Shown here in pieces: positions 50,789 to 60,609 of a stretch of DNA of 64,000 nucleotides; within the stretch, counting starts at the first letter, position 1, and each line of letters opens with the position of its first letter. Position numbers and translations under genes: made by a program. The notes under the pieces are model-generated. The model saw nothing but the letters and a program-made list of their open reading frames with translations, was not told where the DNA came from and searched no databases. The DNA comes from Microvirga lupini. GTDB taxonomy: Bacteria; Pseudomonadota; Alphaproteobacteria; Rhizobiales; Beijerinckiaceae. The stretch is taken from NCBI GenBank assembly GCA_000517005.1, contig KI912039.1, positions 148,665 through 212,664 of the forward strand, given 5' to 3'.

Positions 50789-51757
50789 ATGCTGATGCCA
50801 CTGACCCTCCGACTTGCCCTGCGCGATTGGGACTACATGACGCCGCTAGTTCTGGGCGACGTTCAATCCCCTCGCCTCGATATCAGGGTCGACCGTGTCG
50901 GCACCCTCATCTCCAACGTCGCCCACGACCCATCGTATGAAGCGGCGGAGATGTCGTTCAGCCGCTATTCGCAACTGCGACATGACGGCGATGACAGTGT
51001 GGTTGGCATGCCGAACTTCATCATGCGCGGGTTCCGCCATCGGTGTATCATCACGACGAAGGAAAGCCCGATCCGCAAGCTGTCGGATCTCGCCGGCAAG
51101 AAGATCGGCGTGACGGGCTGGCGCGATTCCGGCAATACCTGGACCCGCGCGGCCGTCCGTCGCGAAGGCGTCGGGATTGAAGATGCCATGTGGTATGCAG
51201 GCCGATTGACAGAGGCCCATCCGATCACGGATCGGCTGGACGGTTTCGGCCGCCCAGGTCGCATCGAAGCGGCGCCCGGCGAGCGACCCATGGTCGATCT
51301 TCTGAAGGACGGTGGTCTGGACGCTGTTTTCACCCCCTTCATGCCGCAAGGGTTCTTCGACCAAGACTCGCCTTTCCGCCAGGTGCTTGACGATTTCCGG
51401 GCGGCAGAGGTCGCTTACTTTCATGAGGTTGGCTACGTGCCGGGCATGCATCTGATCGGCTTCAAGGCGGAGTTTGTGCAGGAGCATCCATGGGTCATGG
51501 ACGAACTCAGCGAACTGATCGACGCATCTCAGCGCATGTGGCTGCAGAAGCGCGAGAAATACGCGGACACGACGCCATGGATGATCGACGAGCTACGCCG
51601 TTGCGCCAGCGATTTGCCTCCCTCCTGGAATATCAGTGGACTTGAGGCAAATGAGAAAATGATCAGCGACTTCGCCACTGAGCTTTACGAGCAAAAGATT
51701 CTGTCGCGAGTGCTTACGCCCGCTGAGCTCTTCCCCTGGCATGCAAATGCCAAATGA
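50789..51757 (+). CDS. 4,5-dihydroxyphthalate decarboxylase-like / substrate-binding-like protein
   Basis: A 322-residue protein without a signal peptide. LTLRLALRDWDYMTPLVLGD, NVAHDPSYEAAEMSFSRYSQ and SPIRKLSDLAGKKIGVTGWR are typical of the family annotated as 4,5-dihydroxyphthalate decarboxylase, which has the fold of periplasmic binding proteins of the NMT1 type. Some members are enzymes and others may be binding proteins. It is the first gene of an operon with a polar amino acid importer and an M20 amidohydrolase. Being cytoplasmic it is more likely a decarboxylase or a sensor than a receptor. ATG 50789 and ATG 50795 are both possible starts. Confidence 0.7.
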   Translation: MLMPLTLRLALRDWDYMTPLVLGDVQSPRLDIRVDRVGTLISNVAHDPSYEAAEMSFSRYSQLRHDGDDSVVGMPNFIMRGFRHRCIITTKESPIRKLSDLAGKKIGVTGWRDSGNTWTRAAVRREGVGIEDAMWYAGRLTEAHPITDRLDGFGRPGRIEAAPGERPMVDLLKDGGLDAVFTPFMPQGFFDQDSPFRQVLDDFRAAEVAYFHEVGYVPGMHLIGFKAEFVQEHPWVMDELSELIDASQRMWLQKREKYADTTPWMIDELRRCASDLPPSWNISGLEANEKMISDFATELYEQKILSRVLTPAELFPWHANAK

Positions 51758-51819
51758 AAATTTTTGTCAGCGTTACCCATGAACTGAAGCAACTTCATCA
51801 AACCGAAAGGGTCCATCGC

Positions 51820-52710
51820 ATGCATTCGAAATTGATCGCTTCCGTCACCGTCGCTGTCCTGATGCTTGCAAGCCCTGTTCTTGCCCAGGAAGTCGCTATC
51901 CCGAAGCAGAACGTGAATGAGCAGTTGCGGGCGCGCCTCCCGGAGAACATCCGCGCTGAAGGCAAGATGATCTCTGTCAACAATGGCTCGTTCCCTCCCT
52001 ATGAAATCGTCACCGGCACCGAGATGACCGGCGCCAGCGACGACCTGACAGAAGCGATCGGTCAAGTTCTAGGCGTCAAAATCGAGCATGTAACGGTTGG
52101 CGGTCTGCCGGCCCTGCTCGCTGGCGTCAATTCAGGACGTTACCAGTTCGCCTTCGGTCCAGTCGGGGACTTCAAGAGCCGCGAAGAAGCCAATGACTTC
52201 GTTGATTGGGTTCAGGAATTCGTTGTCTTCGCAGTTCAGAAGGGCAATCCCAAAGGTATCACCTCGCTCGATACGGCCTGCGGGAATCGCATCGCCGTCA
52301 TGGCAGGCGGCTCTGCCGAACGTGTGATCCAGGTCCAGGCCGAGAAGTGCAAAGCCGATGGTAAGGAGCCCCTCACGGTTCAGTCCTATACGGATCAGCC
52401 AAGTTCGATCCTCGCCGTTCGCTCCAAGCGCGCAGACGCCTTCTTCTCCTCCCAGGCCCCCCTTACCTACTTCGTTGCTCAAGCCAATGGTCAGCTTGAG
52501 CTGACCGGCGTCGGCCAGAAGAATGGCTTCGAAGATCTCTATCAGGGTGCTGTCGTGCCCAAGGGTTCGCCGCTCGGACCGCTGCTTCTCGATGCGATCA
52601 AGCTCCTGATGAGCAACGGAACCTATGCTGCGATCATGAAGAAGTGGGGCCTTGAGAACAACATGATCAAGGAGCCCGGCATCAATCTCGGTGGAGCGCT
52701 CCCGAAATGA
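51820..52710 (+). CDS. Polar amino acid-type ABC binding protein
   Basis: A 296-residue periplasmic binding protein of SBP family 3. ATG 51820 (MHSKLIASVTVAVLMLASPV) gives a clean Sec signal ending VLA before Gln; GAAAGGG precedes it. Mature features are MISVNNGSFPPYEIVTGTEM, DDLTEAIGQVLGVKIEHVTV and LLAGVNSGRYQFAFGPVGDF. The ligand could be an amino acid conjugate, given the M20 hydrolase in the operon. It overlaps the permease gene by 4 nt. Confidence 0.88.
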   Translation: MHSKLIASVTVAVLMLASPVLAQEVAIPKQNVNEQLRARLPENIRAEGKMISVNNGSFPPYEIVTGTEMTGASDDLTEAIGQVLGVKIEHVTVGGLPALLAGVNSGRYQFAFGPVGDFKSREEANDFVDWVQEFVVFAVQKGNPKGITSLDTACGNRIAVMAGGSAERVIQVQAEKCKADGKEPLTVQSYTDQPSSILAVRSKRADAFFSSQAPLTYFVAQANGQLELTGVGQKNGFEDLYQGAVVPKGSPLGPLLLDAIKLLMSNGTYAAIMKKWGLENNMIKEPGINLGGALPK

Positions 52711-53642
52711 TTCAGCTTGGTGTAACGAGCGCATCGCCCTCCGGCGATGCGCGTTTTCGGGATGTGGCGACAGCCCATGCCCCCTTCCGCACAGGCCGAC
52801 TGATCCTCTGGACCGTCGTCCTTCTCATAGCCGTGAACTTCGCCTGGATCGTCGCCCATAACGAAAACTTCGGCTGGCCCGTCGTCATTGCATATTTCTT
52901 CGACCCGACAGTTATCAGCGGTCTTTATGTCAGCCTTGGCCTGACTGTCGTTGCCATGACGCTCGGCACGATCCTCGGATTGGCGCTGGCCATCGCCCGT
53001 ATGTCCAAGGACCGGCTCGCCACCTCATTTGCGTCTCTTTTCATCTGGTTCTTCCGTGGCACGCCGCTGCTCGTGCAGCTGATCTTCTGGTACAATCTCT
53101 CCACATTGTTCCCGCGTCTTTCGATCGCGATCCCCTTCGGACCCACGCTTGCAAGCTGGGATACGAACTCGGTGATCACACCGATGACTGCGGCAATCGT
53201 CGGATTGGCGCTGAACGAAGCCGCCTACATGGCGGAAATCATTCGCGGCGGCCTTCTCTCTGTCGATCGCGGCCAGACCGAAACGGCCGAGGCCTTCGGC
53301 ATGACGAGGGCTCGGGCCCTGTGGCGCATCATCATCCCGCAAGCCATGCGCTCCATCGTGCCGCCGACCGGCAATCAGCTCATCAGCATGATCAAGGCCA
53401 CCTCCCTCGTCAGCGTAATCGCGATGGCCGATCTGCTTTACTCCGTACAGTCGATCTATAACCGCACCTTCGAGATCATCCCGATGCTGCTTGTGGCAGT
53501 GATCTGGTACCTTCTCATCACTTCGATCCTCAATGTCGGGCAGAGCTATATCGAGGCCTATTATGGCCGAAGCGACCGCAGAACCGGAGCCGCCGAGAAG
53601 CCGGTTCTCACCGGCGCCACTGTTCAGGAGGCAAGCCATTGA
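52707..53642 (+). CDS. Polar amino acid-type ABC permease
   Basis: A 311-residue permease of the HisMQ class, longer than usual because of a ~40-residue soluble N-terminus. The family loop is [20 protein letters not shown], and the docking loop is [20 protein letters not shown]. Only one permease gene is present, so it should form a homodimer as in glutamine-type systems. It is coupled at both ends by 4-nt overlaps. Confidence 0.88.
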   Translation: MIQLGVTSASPSGDARFRDVATAHAPFRTGRLILWTVVLLIAVNFAWIVAHNENFGWPVVIAYFFDPTVISGLYVSLGLTVVAMTLGTILGLALAIARMSKDRLATSFASLFIWFFRGTPLLVQLIFWYNLSTLFPRLSIAIPFGPTLASWDTNSVITPMTAAIVGLALNEAAYMAEIIRGGLLSVDRGQTETAEAFGMTRARALWRIIIPQAMRSIVPPTGNQLISMIKATSLVSVIAMADLLYSVQSIYNRTFEIIPMLLVAVIWYLLITSILNVGQSYIEAYYGRSDRRTGAAEKPVLTGATVQEASH

Positions 53643-54418
53643 GCGCCGTCCAGACCATGAAGCCCCTCGTCCAAGTCCGTGATGTTCACAAGTCCTTCGA
53701 CCAGCTTGAAGTGCTGAAGGGCATTGATCTCGATATCATGCCGGGAGAGGTGGTCGTGATCCTCGGGCCTTCCGGCTCCGGAAAGTCGACTTTCCTGCGC
53801 TGCATCAACCACCTGGAAGCCATCAACAAGGGGTTCATTGCAGTCGATGGCGAGCAGATCGGGTACCGGCTCCGCAACAATCGTCTGGAGAAGCTCTCCG
53901 CGAACGGCATCGCCCGACAACGCCGAAAGATCGGCATGGTGTTCCAGCAGTTCAACCTCTACCCGCATATGACGGTGCTGCAGAACATCATTGAGGCGCC
54001 TGTGGGCATCCACGGCGAGAGCCGTCAGGAAGCGACCCGAAACGCTTTGAAGCTCCTGGAGCGTGTCGGCTTGTCAGAAAAGGCGAGCAGCTACCCCCGC
54101 CAGCTTTCCGGCGGCCAGCAGCAACGTGTCGCAATCGCCCGCGCTTTGGCAATCAAACCTAAACTGATGCTGTTCGACGAGCCGACATCAGCGCTTGATC
54201 CTGAACTGGTCGGTGAGGTGCTGGCAACTATGCGCGATCTTGCCAGGCAGGGGCTAACCATGATCGTCGTCACCCACGAGATCGGCTTCGCCCGTGAGGC
54301 GGCCGACCGGGTGGTTTTCATGGACGACGGCAAGATCGTTGAGATGGGCAACCCGGAGGACGTGATCGGCAACCCGCAACATCCTCGCACAAAGGCTTTC
54401 CTGTCACGCTTCTTGTAG
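53639..54418 (+). CDS. Polar amino acid-type ABC ATPase (GlnQ-like)
   Basis: A 259-residue ATPase. It starts at TTG 53639 inside a TTGA overlap with the permease stop, or possibly at ATG 53657. Walker [10 protein letters not shown] is residues 43-51, the signature is [10 protein letters not shown], and Walker B is [13 protein letters not shown], followed by VVTHEIGFA. It carries the same kind of insertion ([20 protein letters not shown]) before the Q-loop as EhuA. It energises the single permease upstream. Confidence 0.9.
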   Translation: MSAVQTMKPLVQVRDVHKSFDQLEVLKGIDLDIMPGEVVVILGPSGSGKSTFLRCINHLEAINKGFIAVDGEQIGYRLRNNRLEKLSANGIARQRRKIGMVFQQFNLYPHMTVLQNIIEAPVGIHGESRQEATRNALKLLERVGLSEKASSYPRQLSGGQQQRVAIARALAIKPKLMLFDEPTSALDPELVGEVLATMRDLARQGLTMIVVTHEIGFAREAADRVVFMDDGKIVEMGNPEDVIGNPQHPRTKAFLSRFL

Positions 54419-54476
54419 CCCCTAGTCACCTGCCATCCAGCAAAGCCAATCCTCCACTGCCACTGCGGTGAATTTC

Positions 54477-55658
54477 ATGCTCAACGACAATGTTTTTGCC
54501 AGGGTTTCCGATTTCGAAGCCATGGAAGCGGAGCTCATCGGCATCCGCCATCATCTCCACGCTCATCCGGAACTCTCCTTTGAGGAGGCCGAAACGGCGC
54601 GCTTCGTTGCCGAGAAGCTTGAGGGTTGGGGCTATGAGGTGACCCGCAATGTCGGCGGCCACGGCGTCGTTGCGCGCCTGAGCGCCGGGGACGGGAAGAA
54701 AGGCATTGCCATTCGTGCCGATATGGACGCTCTTCCGATTGCAGAAGAAACCGGCCTCACCTATGCAAGCCAATCCCTCGGCAAGATGCATGCCTGCGGC
54801 CATGATGGACATACGACCGTGCTGCTAGGAGCAGCCGAATATCTTGCTCGAACCCGCCGCTTCAACGGCACTGTGACGCTGATTTTCCAGCCGGCCGAAG
54901 AGGCTGGCAAGTTCAGCGGCGCTCAAGCGATGATTGCCGACGGTCTTTTCGAGCGCTTTCCTTTCGATGCAATCTTCGGCCTGCACAATCATCCTGGCGC
55001 GCCGGAAGGAAACATCCTTCTGCGCTCCGGCCCAATGATGGCCTCGTCCGATACCGTCAATATCACCATCACGGGGGTTGGCGGCCATGCCTCATGCCCT
55101 CATCTCACCATCGACCCGGTGGTGGCCGCCTGCAATCTTGTCGTCTCGCTGCAGACCATCGTGTCGCGCAATGTCGACCCAACTCAGACGGCCGTCATCA
55201 CTGTGGGCACGATCCATGCCGGCAATGCCGTCAACGTCATCCCAGAATATGCGAAACTCGCACTCAGCGTTCGCTCCTTTGATCCGAAGATTCGTGATCT
55301 CCTGCAGGAACGCATCATCAAACTGACGCAGTCAGTCGTCGAAGGCTACGGCGCTACTGCTGAGATCGACTATGAACGGGGTTACCCGGTTGTCGTCAAT
55401 TCCGAGGCGGAAACGACTTTCGCCCGTGCCGTAGCAGAGGAGTTGATCGGAGCGGAGAGAGTTTCGACTTGTCACATGATTCCGGGAAGTGAGGATTTCG
55501 CCTATTTCCTTGAGCACAAGCCGGGAAGTTTCCTGCGCCTCGGCAACGGCATGAATTCCGCCATTCTGCATAGCGCAAAGTACGACTTCGCCGACGGTAG
55601 CTTGACTACCGGGGCCGCATTATGGGCGCGCTTGGTCGAGCGTTATCTCACCCCGTAA
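54477..55658 (+). CDS. M20D-family amidohydrolase (hippurate hydrolase-like)
   Basis: A 393-residue cytoplasmic M20 hydrolase of the IAA-amino acid/hippurate hydrolase group. Metal-binding elements are RADMDALP (Asp82, Asp84), MHACGHDGHT (Cys107, His109, His112), the acid pair Glu141-Glu142 in FQPAEEAG, and GLHNHPGAP. It releases amino acids from N-acyl or N-aroyl conjugates. It ends the importer operon, so the imported ligand is probably such a conjugate. ATG 54477 is used; GTG 54468 in frame is an alternative. Confidence 0.9.
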   Translation: MLNDNVFARVSDFEAMEAELIGIRHHLHAHPELSFEEAETARFVAEKLEGWGYEVTRNVGGHGVVARLSAGDGKKGIAIRADMDALPIAEETGLTYASQSLGKMHACGHDGHTTVLLGAAEYLARTRRFNGTVTLIFQPAEEAGKFSGAQAMIADGLFERFPFDAIFGLHNHPGAPEGNILLRSGPMMASSDTVNITITGVGGHASCPHLTIDPVVAACNLVVSLQTIVSRNVDPTQTAVITVGTIHAGNAVNVIPEYAKLALSVRSFDPKIRDLLQERIIKLTQSVVEGYGATAEIDYERGYPVVVNSEAETTFARAVAEELIGAERVSTCHMIPGSEDFAYFLEHKPGSFLRLGNGMNSAILHSAKYDFADGSLTTGAALWARLVERYLTP

Positions 55659-55701
55659 CCGGCGAATGCCAAGTGCGGGCCTATGGGATCGTCTTTCAAG
55701 A

Positions 55702-56721
55702 CTAATCGGCCCGTCGGCCGGCACCGTCGAAAAAGTGCAATCGGTCCGGCGCGATGGTGAGCCCCAAAATAGTATCCGCACCGATCGCCTGCCCGTCGTG
55801 CGCCACGAGGAAAATCTCACCGCCGGGCAGTTCCACGTGCAGCAACGAGGACGCGCCGGTATATTCGCTGAGGAGCACCCTCCCGCTGACAAGACCCGAA
55901 CCGGGATCGGTCAGTTGGAGGTCCTCAGGCCGCATGCCGACGTGGCTCGTGCGGTCGGGGCGGCTGGGCAAAGCTTTGGCAATCGAGCCGATCGGAAGAA
56001 TGTTCATTTTCGGACTGCCAATGAACTGCGCCACGAATAGATTGTCAGGTCTCTCGTAGAGTTCACGCGGCGTGCCAACCTGCTCCACGAGCCCGTCCCG
56101 CAGCACGACGATCTTATCGGCCAGGGTCATAGCCTCGATCTGATCATGCGTCACATAGATCATGGTGCTGCCAAGACGCTTGTGCAGCGAGGCGATTTCG
56201 GAGCGCATATGGACGCGCAGTTCCGCATCGAGGTTCGACAGGGGTTCGTCGAACAGAAACACCTCCGGGTTGCCGACAATCGCGCGGCCAATGGCGACGC
56301 GCTGCCGTTGCCCGCCGGAGAGCTCGCGCGGATAGCGGTCGAGGAGAGATTCCAGCTTGAGAGTGCGGGCGGCCTCCGCGACGCGGCGGGCGCGCTCGTC
56401 GGCTGGCACCTTCCGCACCTTAAGGCCAAATCCCATGTTGTCGCGCACGTTGAGATGCGGATAAAGCGCATATGACTGGAACACCATCGCAACCCCGCGG
56501 CGGGCTGGTGGCATCTCGTTGACGATCCGATCCCCAATCCTGAGCACGCCGGAGCTGATGTCCTCCAAGCCCGAGATCATCCGCAGCAGCGTGGACTTCC
56601 CGCAGCCGGAGGGTCCGACGAAGACGACGAACTCACCCTCGTCGACCGAGAGATCGACGCCGCGAATGACCTCGACCCTGCCGAAATGCTTCTTGACGTT
56701 GCTAAGGGAGAGACTGGTCAT
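55702..56721 (-). CDS. Sugar ABC transporter ATPase (UgpC/MalK type)
   Basis: A 339-residue ATPase with Walker A GPSGCGKST (36-44), signature LSGGQRQRVAIGRAI, Walker B VFLFDEPLSNLD and a C-terminal TOBE domain (~235-339) containing GMRPEDLQLTD. This class serves CUT1 sugar importers. It is the last gene of an operon with two permeases and a binding protein. It might also energise the Ugp-like importer at 30-33.5 kb, which lacks an ATPase. Confidence 0.9.
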   Translation of the reverse strand: MTSLSLSNVKKHFGRVEVIRGVDLSVDEGEFVVFVGPSGCGKSTLLRMISGLEDISSGVLRIGDRIVNEMPPARRGVAMVFQSYALYPHLNVRDNMGFGLKVRKVPADERARRVAEAARTLKLESLLDRYPRELSGGQRQRVAIGRAIVGNPEVFLFDEPLSNLDAELRVHMRSEIASLHKRLGSTMIYVTHDQIEAMTLADKIVVLRDGLVEQVGTPRELYERPDNLFVAQFIGSPKMNILPIGSIAKALPSRPDRTSHVGMRPEDLQLTDPGSGLVSGRVLLSEYTGASSLLHVELPGGEIFLVAHDGQAIGADTILGLTIAPDRLHFFDGAGRRAD

Positions 56722-56752
56722 GGCAAGGTCCGATATGCGCTGGGATTGCAGC

Positions 56753-57607
56753 TTAGCCCTTCACGCCGGAGAGCGCGAAGCTCTCGATGATCTGGCGCTG
56801 GGCGATGAGATAGACGACGAGGATCGGGACGACCGCAAGGCTGGCGGCGGCCAATTGAAGGTGCCAGAGAGGCATGCCATAGGGGTCGGTGAAGTTTGAC
56901 AGCGCCAGCGGCAAAGTGAACTTCTCCAGCGACGAAACGAAGATCAGCGGCTCCAGAAAGAGGTTCCAGGAGTTGAGGAACGTGATGATGGCGACGGCGG
57001 CAAGCGCCGGCCGGGACATGGGCAGCGCGATACGCCACCAGACGCCTAGCCGCGATAGACCATCCATCTTGCCCGCGTCCTCGAGTTCTTTTGGCAATGC
57101 GAGGAAGTACTGCCGCATGAGGAAGGTCGCCATGATGCCCTGCGGTCCGAAGGTCGGCAGCAGGATCAACGGCCAATGCGCGTCCACGAGGCCGGCCCAA
57201 CGCATCATGAAGAAATTGGGAATGATCGTCACTTCCTCGGGAACCATCAGCGCGGACACCAGGAAGAGCGCAATCAGCGCTGTCCCGGCAAACCGCATGC
57301 GCGCCAGTGCGTAGCCGGCGAGCGACGAGACGATCAGTGTCAATCCCGTTACGGTGACGGCGATGTAGAGCGAGTTGAAGTACTGCCGCGCGAAGGGCTG
57401 ATGGTTGAAGACATCAATGAAGTTCTGCCATTGCCATTCGCGTGGAACGAGGCTGGGCGATCCGAAGATCTCAGCCGCATTCTTGAAGCCGGAAGAGACC
57501 ATCCAGAGGAAGGGGAAGACGAAGGGAATCGCGACGACGCAGAGAGAGAGCGTCCAGCAAATCTGATTGAGAATACGGGTTTGACGTCGAGTGAGAGACG
57601 CAGTCAC
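56753..57607 (-). CDS. Sugar ABC transporter permease (MalG/UgpE type)
   Basis: A 284-residue CUT1 permease with six hydrophobic segments and the docking loop EDAGKMDGLSRLGVWWRIAL followed by PMSRPAL. The start is GTG 57607 in a GTGA overlap with the partner permease stop; codons further upstream are its shadow. It lies 31 nt before the ATPase gene. Confidence 0.88.
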   Translation of the reverse strand: MTASLTRRQTRILNQICWTLSLCVVAIPFVFPFLWMVSSGFKNAAEIFGSPSLVPREWQWQNFIDVFNHQPFARQYFNSLYIAVTVTGLTLIVSSLAGYALARMRFAGTALIALFLVSALMVPEEVTIIPNFFMMRWAGLVDAHWPLILLPTFGPQGIMATFLMRQYFLALPKELEDAGKMDGLSRLGVWWRIALPMSRPALAAVAIITFLNSWNLFLEPLIFVSSLEKFTLPLALSNFTDPYGMPLWHLQLAAASLAVVPILVVYLIAQRQIIESFALSGVKG

Positions 57608-58530
57608 GTGTCCCTCCGGCGCAGCGCGAGCTGGAAGAGCGTTAGAACCATGACGACGACGAACATGATCATGGCGAGTGCCGACGCGTAGCCGACGTCG
57701 AAGAACTGGAAGCCTTGCTGATAGATGTAGAACGCGAGAACGAGCGTGCCGTTCTCCGGGCCGCCGCCGGTCATTTGATAGATGTGGTCGAACACCTTGA
57801 ACGACCCAATCGTGGTGATGACCATGATGACCAGCGTCGTGGGTCCAAGCAGCGGCCAGACGATCCAGCGGAAGATCTGCCAGCCCGAAGCACCCTCCAG
57901 CCGGGCGGCCGCCTCGTAGTCGCGCGGGATCGCCTGCAGTGCGGCGATATAGAGGATCATGTTGAGTCCCACCATCTTGATGACACGGGTCACGATCACG
58001 GCTGCCATTGCCCAATTCGGCTCGCGCAGCCAGTTGGGCCCATCGATGCCGATCTGAGCAAGGATCTGGTTGATGAATCCTGCCTCCCCCTGAAGCAGGA
58101 ACTTCCAGACGATCGCCCAGGCCACTGCCGATGTGACCACTGGCGCGAAGAACAAGGTGCGGAAGATGACTGTGCCCGCGAAGCGACCGGACAGGGCAAG
58201 CGCCAGCGATAGAGCCAGCGCCATGTTGAGGGGCACCAGCCCGACCGCGAAGATCACCGAGTTGCGGATAACGTGCCAGAAATCCGGATTGCGAAGCAGC
58301 GCATCATTGTAGTTGTCGAGACCGACGAAGGTGGCCTGCTGGGTGAGCAGGTTCCACTCGGTCAACGAATACCAGACCACCGCGATCAGGGGCCCGACGA
58401 AGAAGATGAGGAAGCCGGCCAGCGTGGGGCTGATGAAGAGCCATGCCTCCATCGCCTCACGCATCTTCAAGGTGAGCCACGGCGCATCCTTGTGGCGCGC
58501 CGTGCTCTGCATTGATAGCGTCTTCGCCAC
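57604..58530 (-). CDS. Sugar ABC transporter permease (MalF/UgpA type)
   Basis: A 308-residue CUT1 permease with six hydrophobic segments, FISPTLAGFLIFFVGPLIAV first, the docking loop YEAAARLEGASGWQIFRWIV and MTGGGPENGTLVLAFYIYQQ, a typical MalF-like stretch. It starts 10 nt after the binding-protein stop and overlaps the second permease by 4 nt. Confidence 0.9.
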   Translation of the reverse strand: MAKTLSMQSTARHKDAPWLTLKMREAMEAWLFISPTLAGFLIFFVGPLIAVVWYSLTEWNLLTQQATFVGLDNYNDALLRNPDFWHVIRNSVIFAVGLVPLNMALALSLALALSGRFAGTVIFRTLFFAPVVTSAVAWAIVWKFLLQGEAGFINQILAQIGIDGPNWLREPNWAMAAVIVTRVIKMVGLNMILYIAALQAIPRDYEAAARLEGASGWQIFRWIVWPLLGPTTLVIMVITTIGSFKVFDHIYQMTGGGPENGTLVLAFYIYQQGFQFFDVGYASALAMIMFVVVMVLTLFQLALRRRDT

Positions 58531-58540
58531 TGTCCAGTCC

Positions 58541-59785
58541 TCAGAGCAGCGGCTGGATGGCGGTGCAAACGGCCTTCAATGAAGCCTCCACGTCGGCATT
58601 GGCGCGCCACAGGGCATCGACGCGCGGCTTCATCGCGGCGAGAATCTGCGGGCTTTTCTCATGGGCCGGCAACACTTTGCCCTTGGAAATGGCGTCGGCG
58701 ACGACTTTCATCTGCTCCGGGGGGATAAGGTTGTTGGATTTGATGAAGGCGTCGCTTTCGAGCACACTCTTGCGGGCTGGCGGGAAGAACTGCGCCGCGA
58801 TGGCGACATTTGCCTTGTTCGTCATGTGCGCAACGAATGCAGCTGCGAGCTCTTTCTGCTTGCCGGCAGAGAACACGACAATGCCAGCCTGGCCGATGAC
58901 CGGCGACTCGCCGCCCGCGCCTGTAGGCAGTGGAGCGATACCCCACTTGAAGCCCGCCTTTGGCATGAGCGAGGCGCGCGAGATCTGGTTGATGGTCATG
59001 GCGGAACCGCCTGAGAAATAGTCACCCTGCTCGCCGGGCGGCACGATCGACTTGTCCTTGAAGACCATGTCGTGCAGCTGCTTGACGGCCGCCACTGCCT
59101 CAGGCCTATCGAAGCCGCACTGCTTGTTGGCCCACACGTCCCCTCCTGCAGCGCGGATCGGCGGCATCAGCGCGTGCATGATGCGCGTGTCGTAGCCCTG
59201 CCCGTCCTTGAACTCGAAGCCCCACTTGCCGGTGGCCTCTTTGAGCTTTCTGGCAACTTCCTGGAACTTCGCCATGTTCCACTGGCCCTTCGCTGCCAGC
59301 GCATTCGGATCTTCCAGACCCGCCTTGTCGAAGAGGTCCTTGTTGTAGAAGATCACGAAGGGCGAGGTTGAAAACGGCACGCCGTAGACCTTGTCGCCTG
59401 CCGTCCACAGACCGAGCGCAGGCTTGGAAAAGTCCGCGAAGTCGTAACCTTCGGCTTTCCTCAACGCCGGAGTGAGATTTTCCAGCACGCCCGCCGCGGC
59501 GAAGGTCGGTGCGGCATCCTCCATCAACCACCCGGCATCCGGAGGATTGCCGCCGGCGAGCTGGAAGGTCAGCTTCTGGGTGTAGTCGCCTGGCGGAATG
59601 GTCTCGTACCTGACGGTCACGTCCGGATGCTTCGTCTTGAAGCTCTCCGCGAACCCGTTGAGCATCTTGAGATGCGCCTCGTTGCCCGTCCAAATGGTGA
59701 AACGGAGTTCGGCGGCGCCGAGAGAGCCTGACATCATTCCGAGCGCCAGCACCGTGATCGTCATTCTCTTCATTGTGGCTTTCAT
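58541..59785 (-). CDS. Sugar ABC transporter binding protein (CUT1)
   Basis: A 414-residue SBP family 1 protein with a Sec signal peptide ending LGAAE-like near residue 24. GGGAGGAGAACG precedes ATG 59785, clearly setting the start. Mature motifs are LRFTIWTGNEAHLKMLNGFA, YETIPPGDYTQKLTFQLAGG, VYGVPFSTSPFVIFYNKDLF and GGSAMTINQISRAS. The operon includes an SDR and a GntR regulator and is divergent from an acid-sugar dehydratase, so an oligosaccharide or sugar acid is the likely ligand. Confidence 0.9.
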   Translation of the reverse strand: MKATMKRMTITVLALGMMSGSLGAAELRFTIWTGNEAHLKMLNGFAESFKTKHPDVTVRYETIPPGDYTQKLTFQLAGGNPPDAGWLMEDAAPTFAAAGVLENLTPALRKAEGYDFADFSKPALGLWTAGDKVYGVPFSTSPFVIFYNKDLFDKAGLEDPNALAAKGQWNMAKFQEVARKLKEATGKWGFEFKDGQGYDTRIMHALMPPIRAAGGDVWANKQCGFDRPEAVAAVKQLHDMVFKDKSIVPPGEQGDYFSGGSAMTINQISRASLMPKAGFKWGIAPLPTGAGGESPVIGQAGIVVFSAGKQKELAAAFVAHMTNKANVAIAAQFFPPARKSVLESDAFIKSNNLIPPEQMKVVADAISKGKVLPAHEKSPQILAAMKPRVDALWRANADVEASLKAVCTAIQPLL

Positions 59786-59805
59786 CGTTCTCCTCCCTGC
59801 AGTAT

Positions 59806-60609
59806 TTATCTGTATAGGGTCTCGCCCGGGAGCGAGCCCGGCGCATCGCCAATCGTCCAACCGCCATCGACCGGAATATCCACGCCGGTCAGATAGGCCG
59901 CTTCGTCCGAACAGAGGAAGATCGCAGGACCGACACAATCCTCTGGCCGGCCGGGACGCCCGATGGGAATTTTGGCCGCGACGGCACGACGGAAGGAAGG
60001 ATCGGCATAGCGATCGGCCATGCGTTCCGTCGCGATCGCGCCCGGGGAGATCACGTTCATGGTGACACCGTGCGTTGCAACCTCCCGGGCGATGGCGCGA
60101 ATAGCCGTGAGCTGCGCTGATTTGAACGCTGCATAGGCAACAGTCTCGGCCCGTGGCCGGGCCGCCATGACGCTGCCTGTGGCCACGACGCGCCCCCATC
60201 CACGCTCCGCCATTGCAGGAACCAGCGCGCGGCAGAGCGCCACGAGCGAGGCGAAATTCGCGGTGAAATGGCGCGCAAGATGGTCATCCGTCACGTCCTG
60301 CCAGGGCGCGCGGTGCTCAATGGCCGCATTGGCGATAAGAATATCGACAGGTCCGAATTCGTGCGTCACCTGACGCGCAAGCGCTTCGGGCGCAGAGGGG
60401 TCCAGGAAATCCGCTTCGAAATCCATCGCGGCACGGCCAATGGCGCCGATCTCAGAGCAGACCGACGCCAAACCGGTCCGGTCGCCGTAACCGTGGACTG
60501 CCACATCCGCGCCCTGCCTCGCCAAGCCTAGCGCGATCGCGCGCCCAATGCCCGAGTTAGCGCCGGTCACGACCGCGCGGCGGCCAAGGAGGGAGAAGGC
60601 GCCAGTCAT
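59806..60609 (-). CDS. SDR-family oxidoreductase
   Basis: A 267-residue short-chain dehydrogenase with VVTGANSGIGRA, the catalytic serine in ATGSVMAA, YAAFKSAQ and the ending GVDIPVDGGWTIGDA. The Asn of the usual NNAG motif is partly kept as IANAAIEHR. It overlaps the frameshifted GntR gene by 4 nt and precedes the sugar-binding protein by 20 nt. It probably oxidises the imported sugar to the lactone or acid that the divergent dehydratase then uses. Confidence 0.9.
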   Translation of the reverse strand: MTGAFSLLGRRAVVTGANSGIGRAIALGLARQGADVAVHGYGDRTGLASVCSEIGAIGRAAMDFEADFLDPSAPEALARQVTHEFGPVDILIANAAIEHRAPWQDVTDDHLARHFTANFASLVALCRALVPAMAERGWGRVVATGSVMAARPRAETVAYAAFKSAQLTAIRAIAREVATHGVTMNVISPGAIATERMADRYADPSFRRAVAAKIPIGRPGRPEDCVGPAIFLCSDEAAYLTGVDIPVDGGWTIGDAPGSLPGETLYR

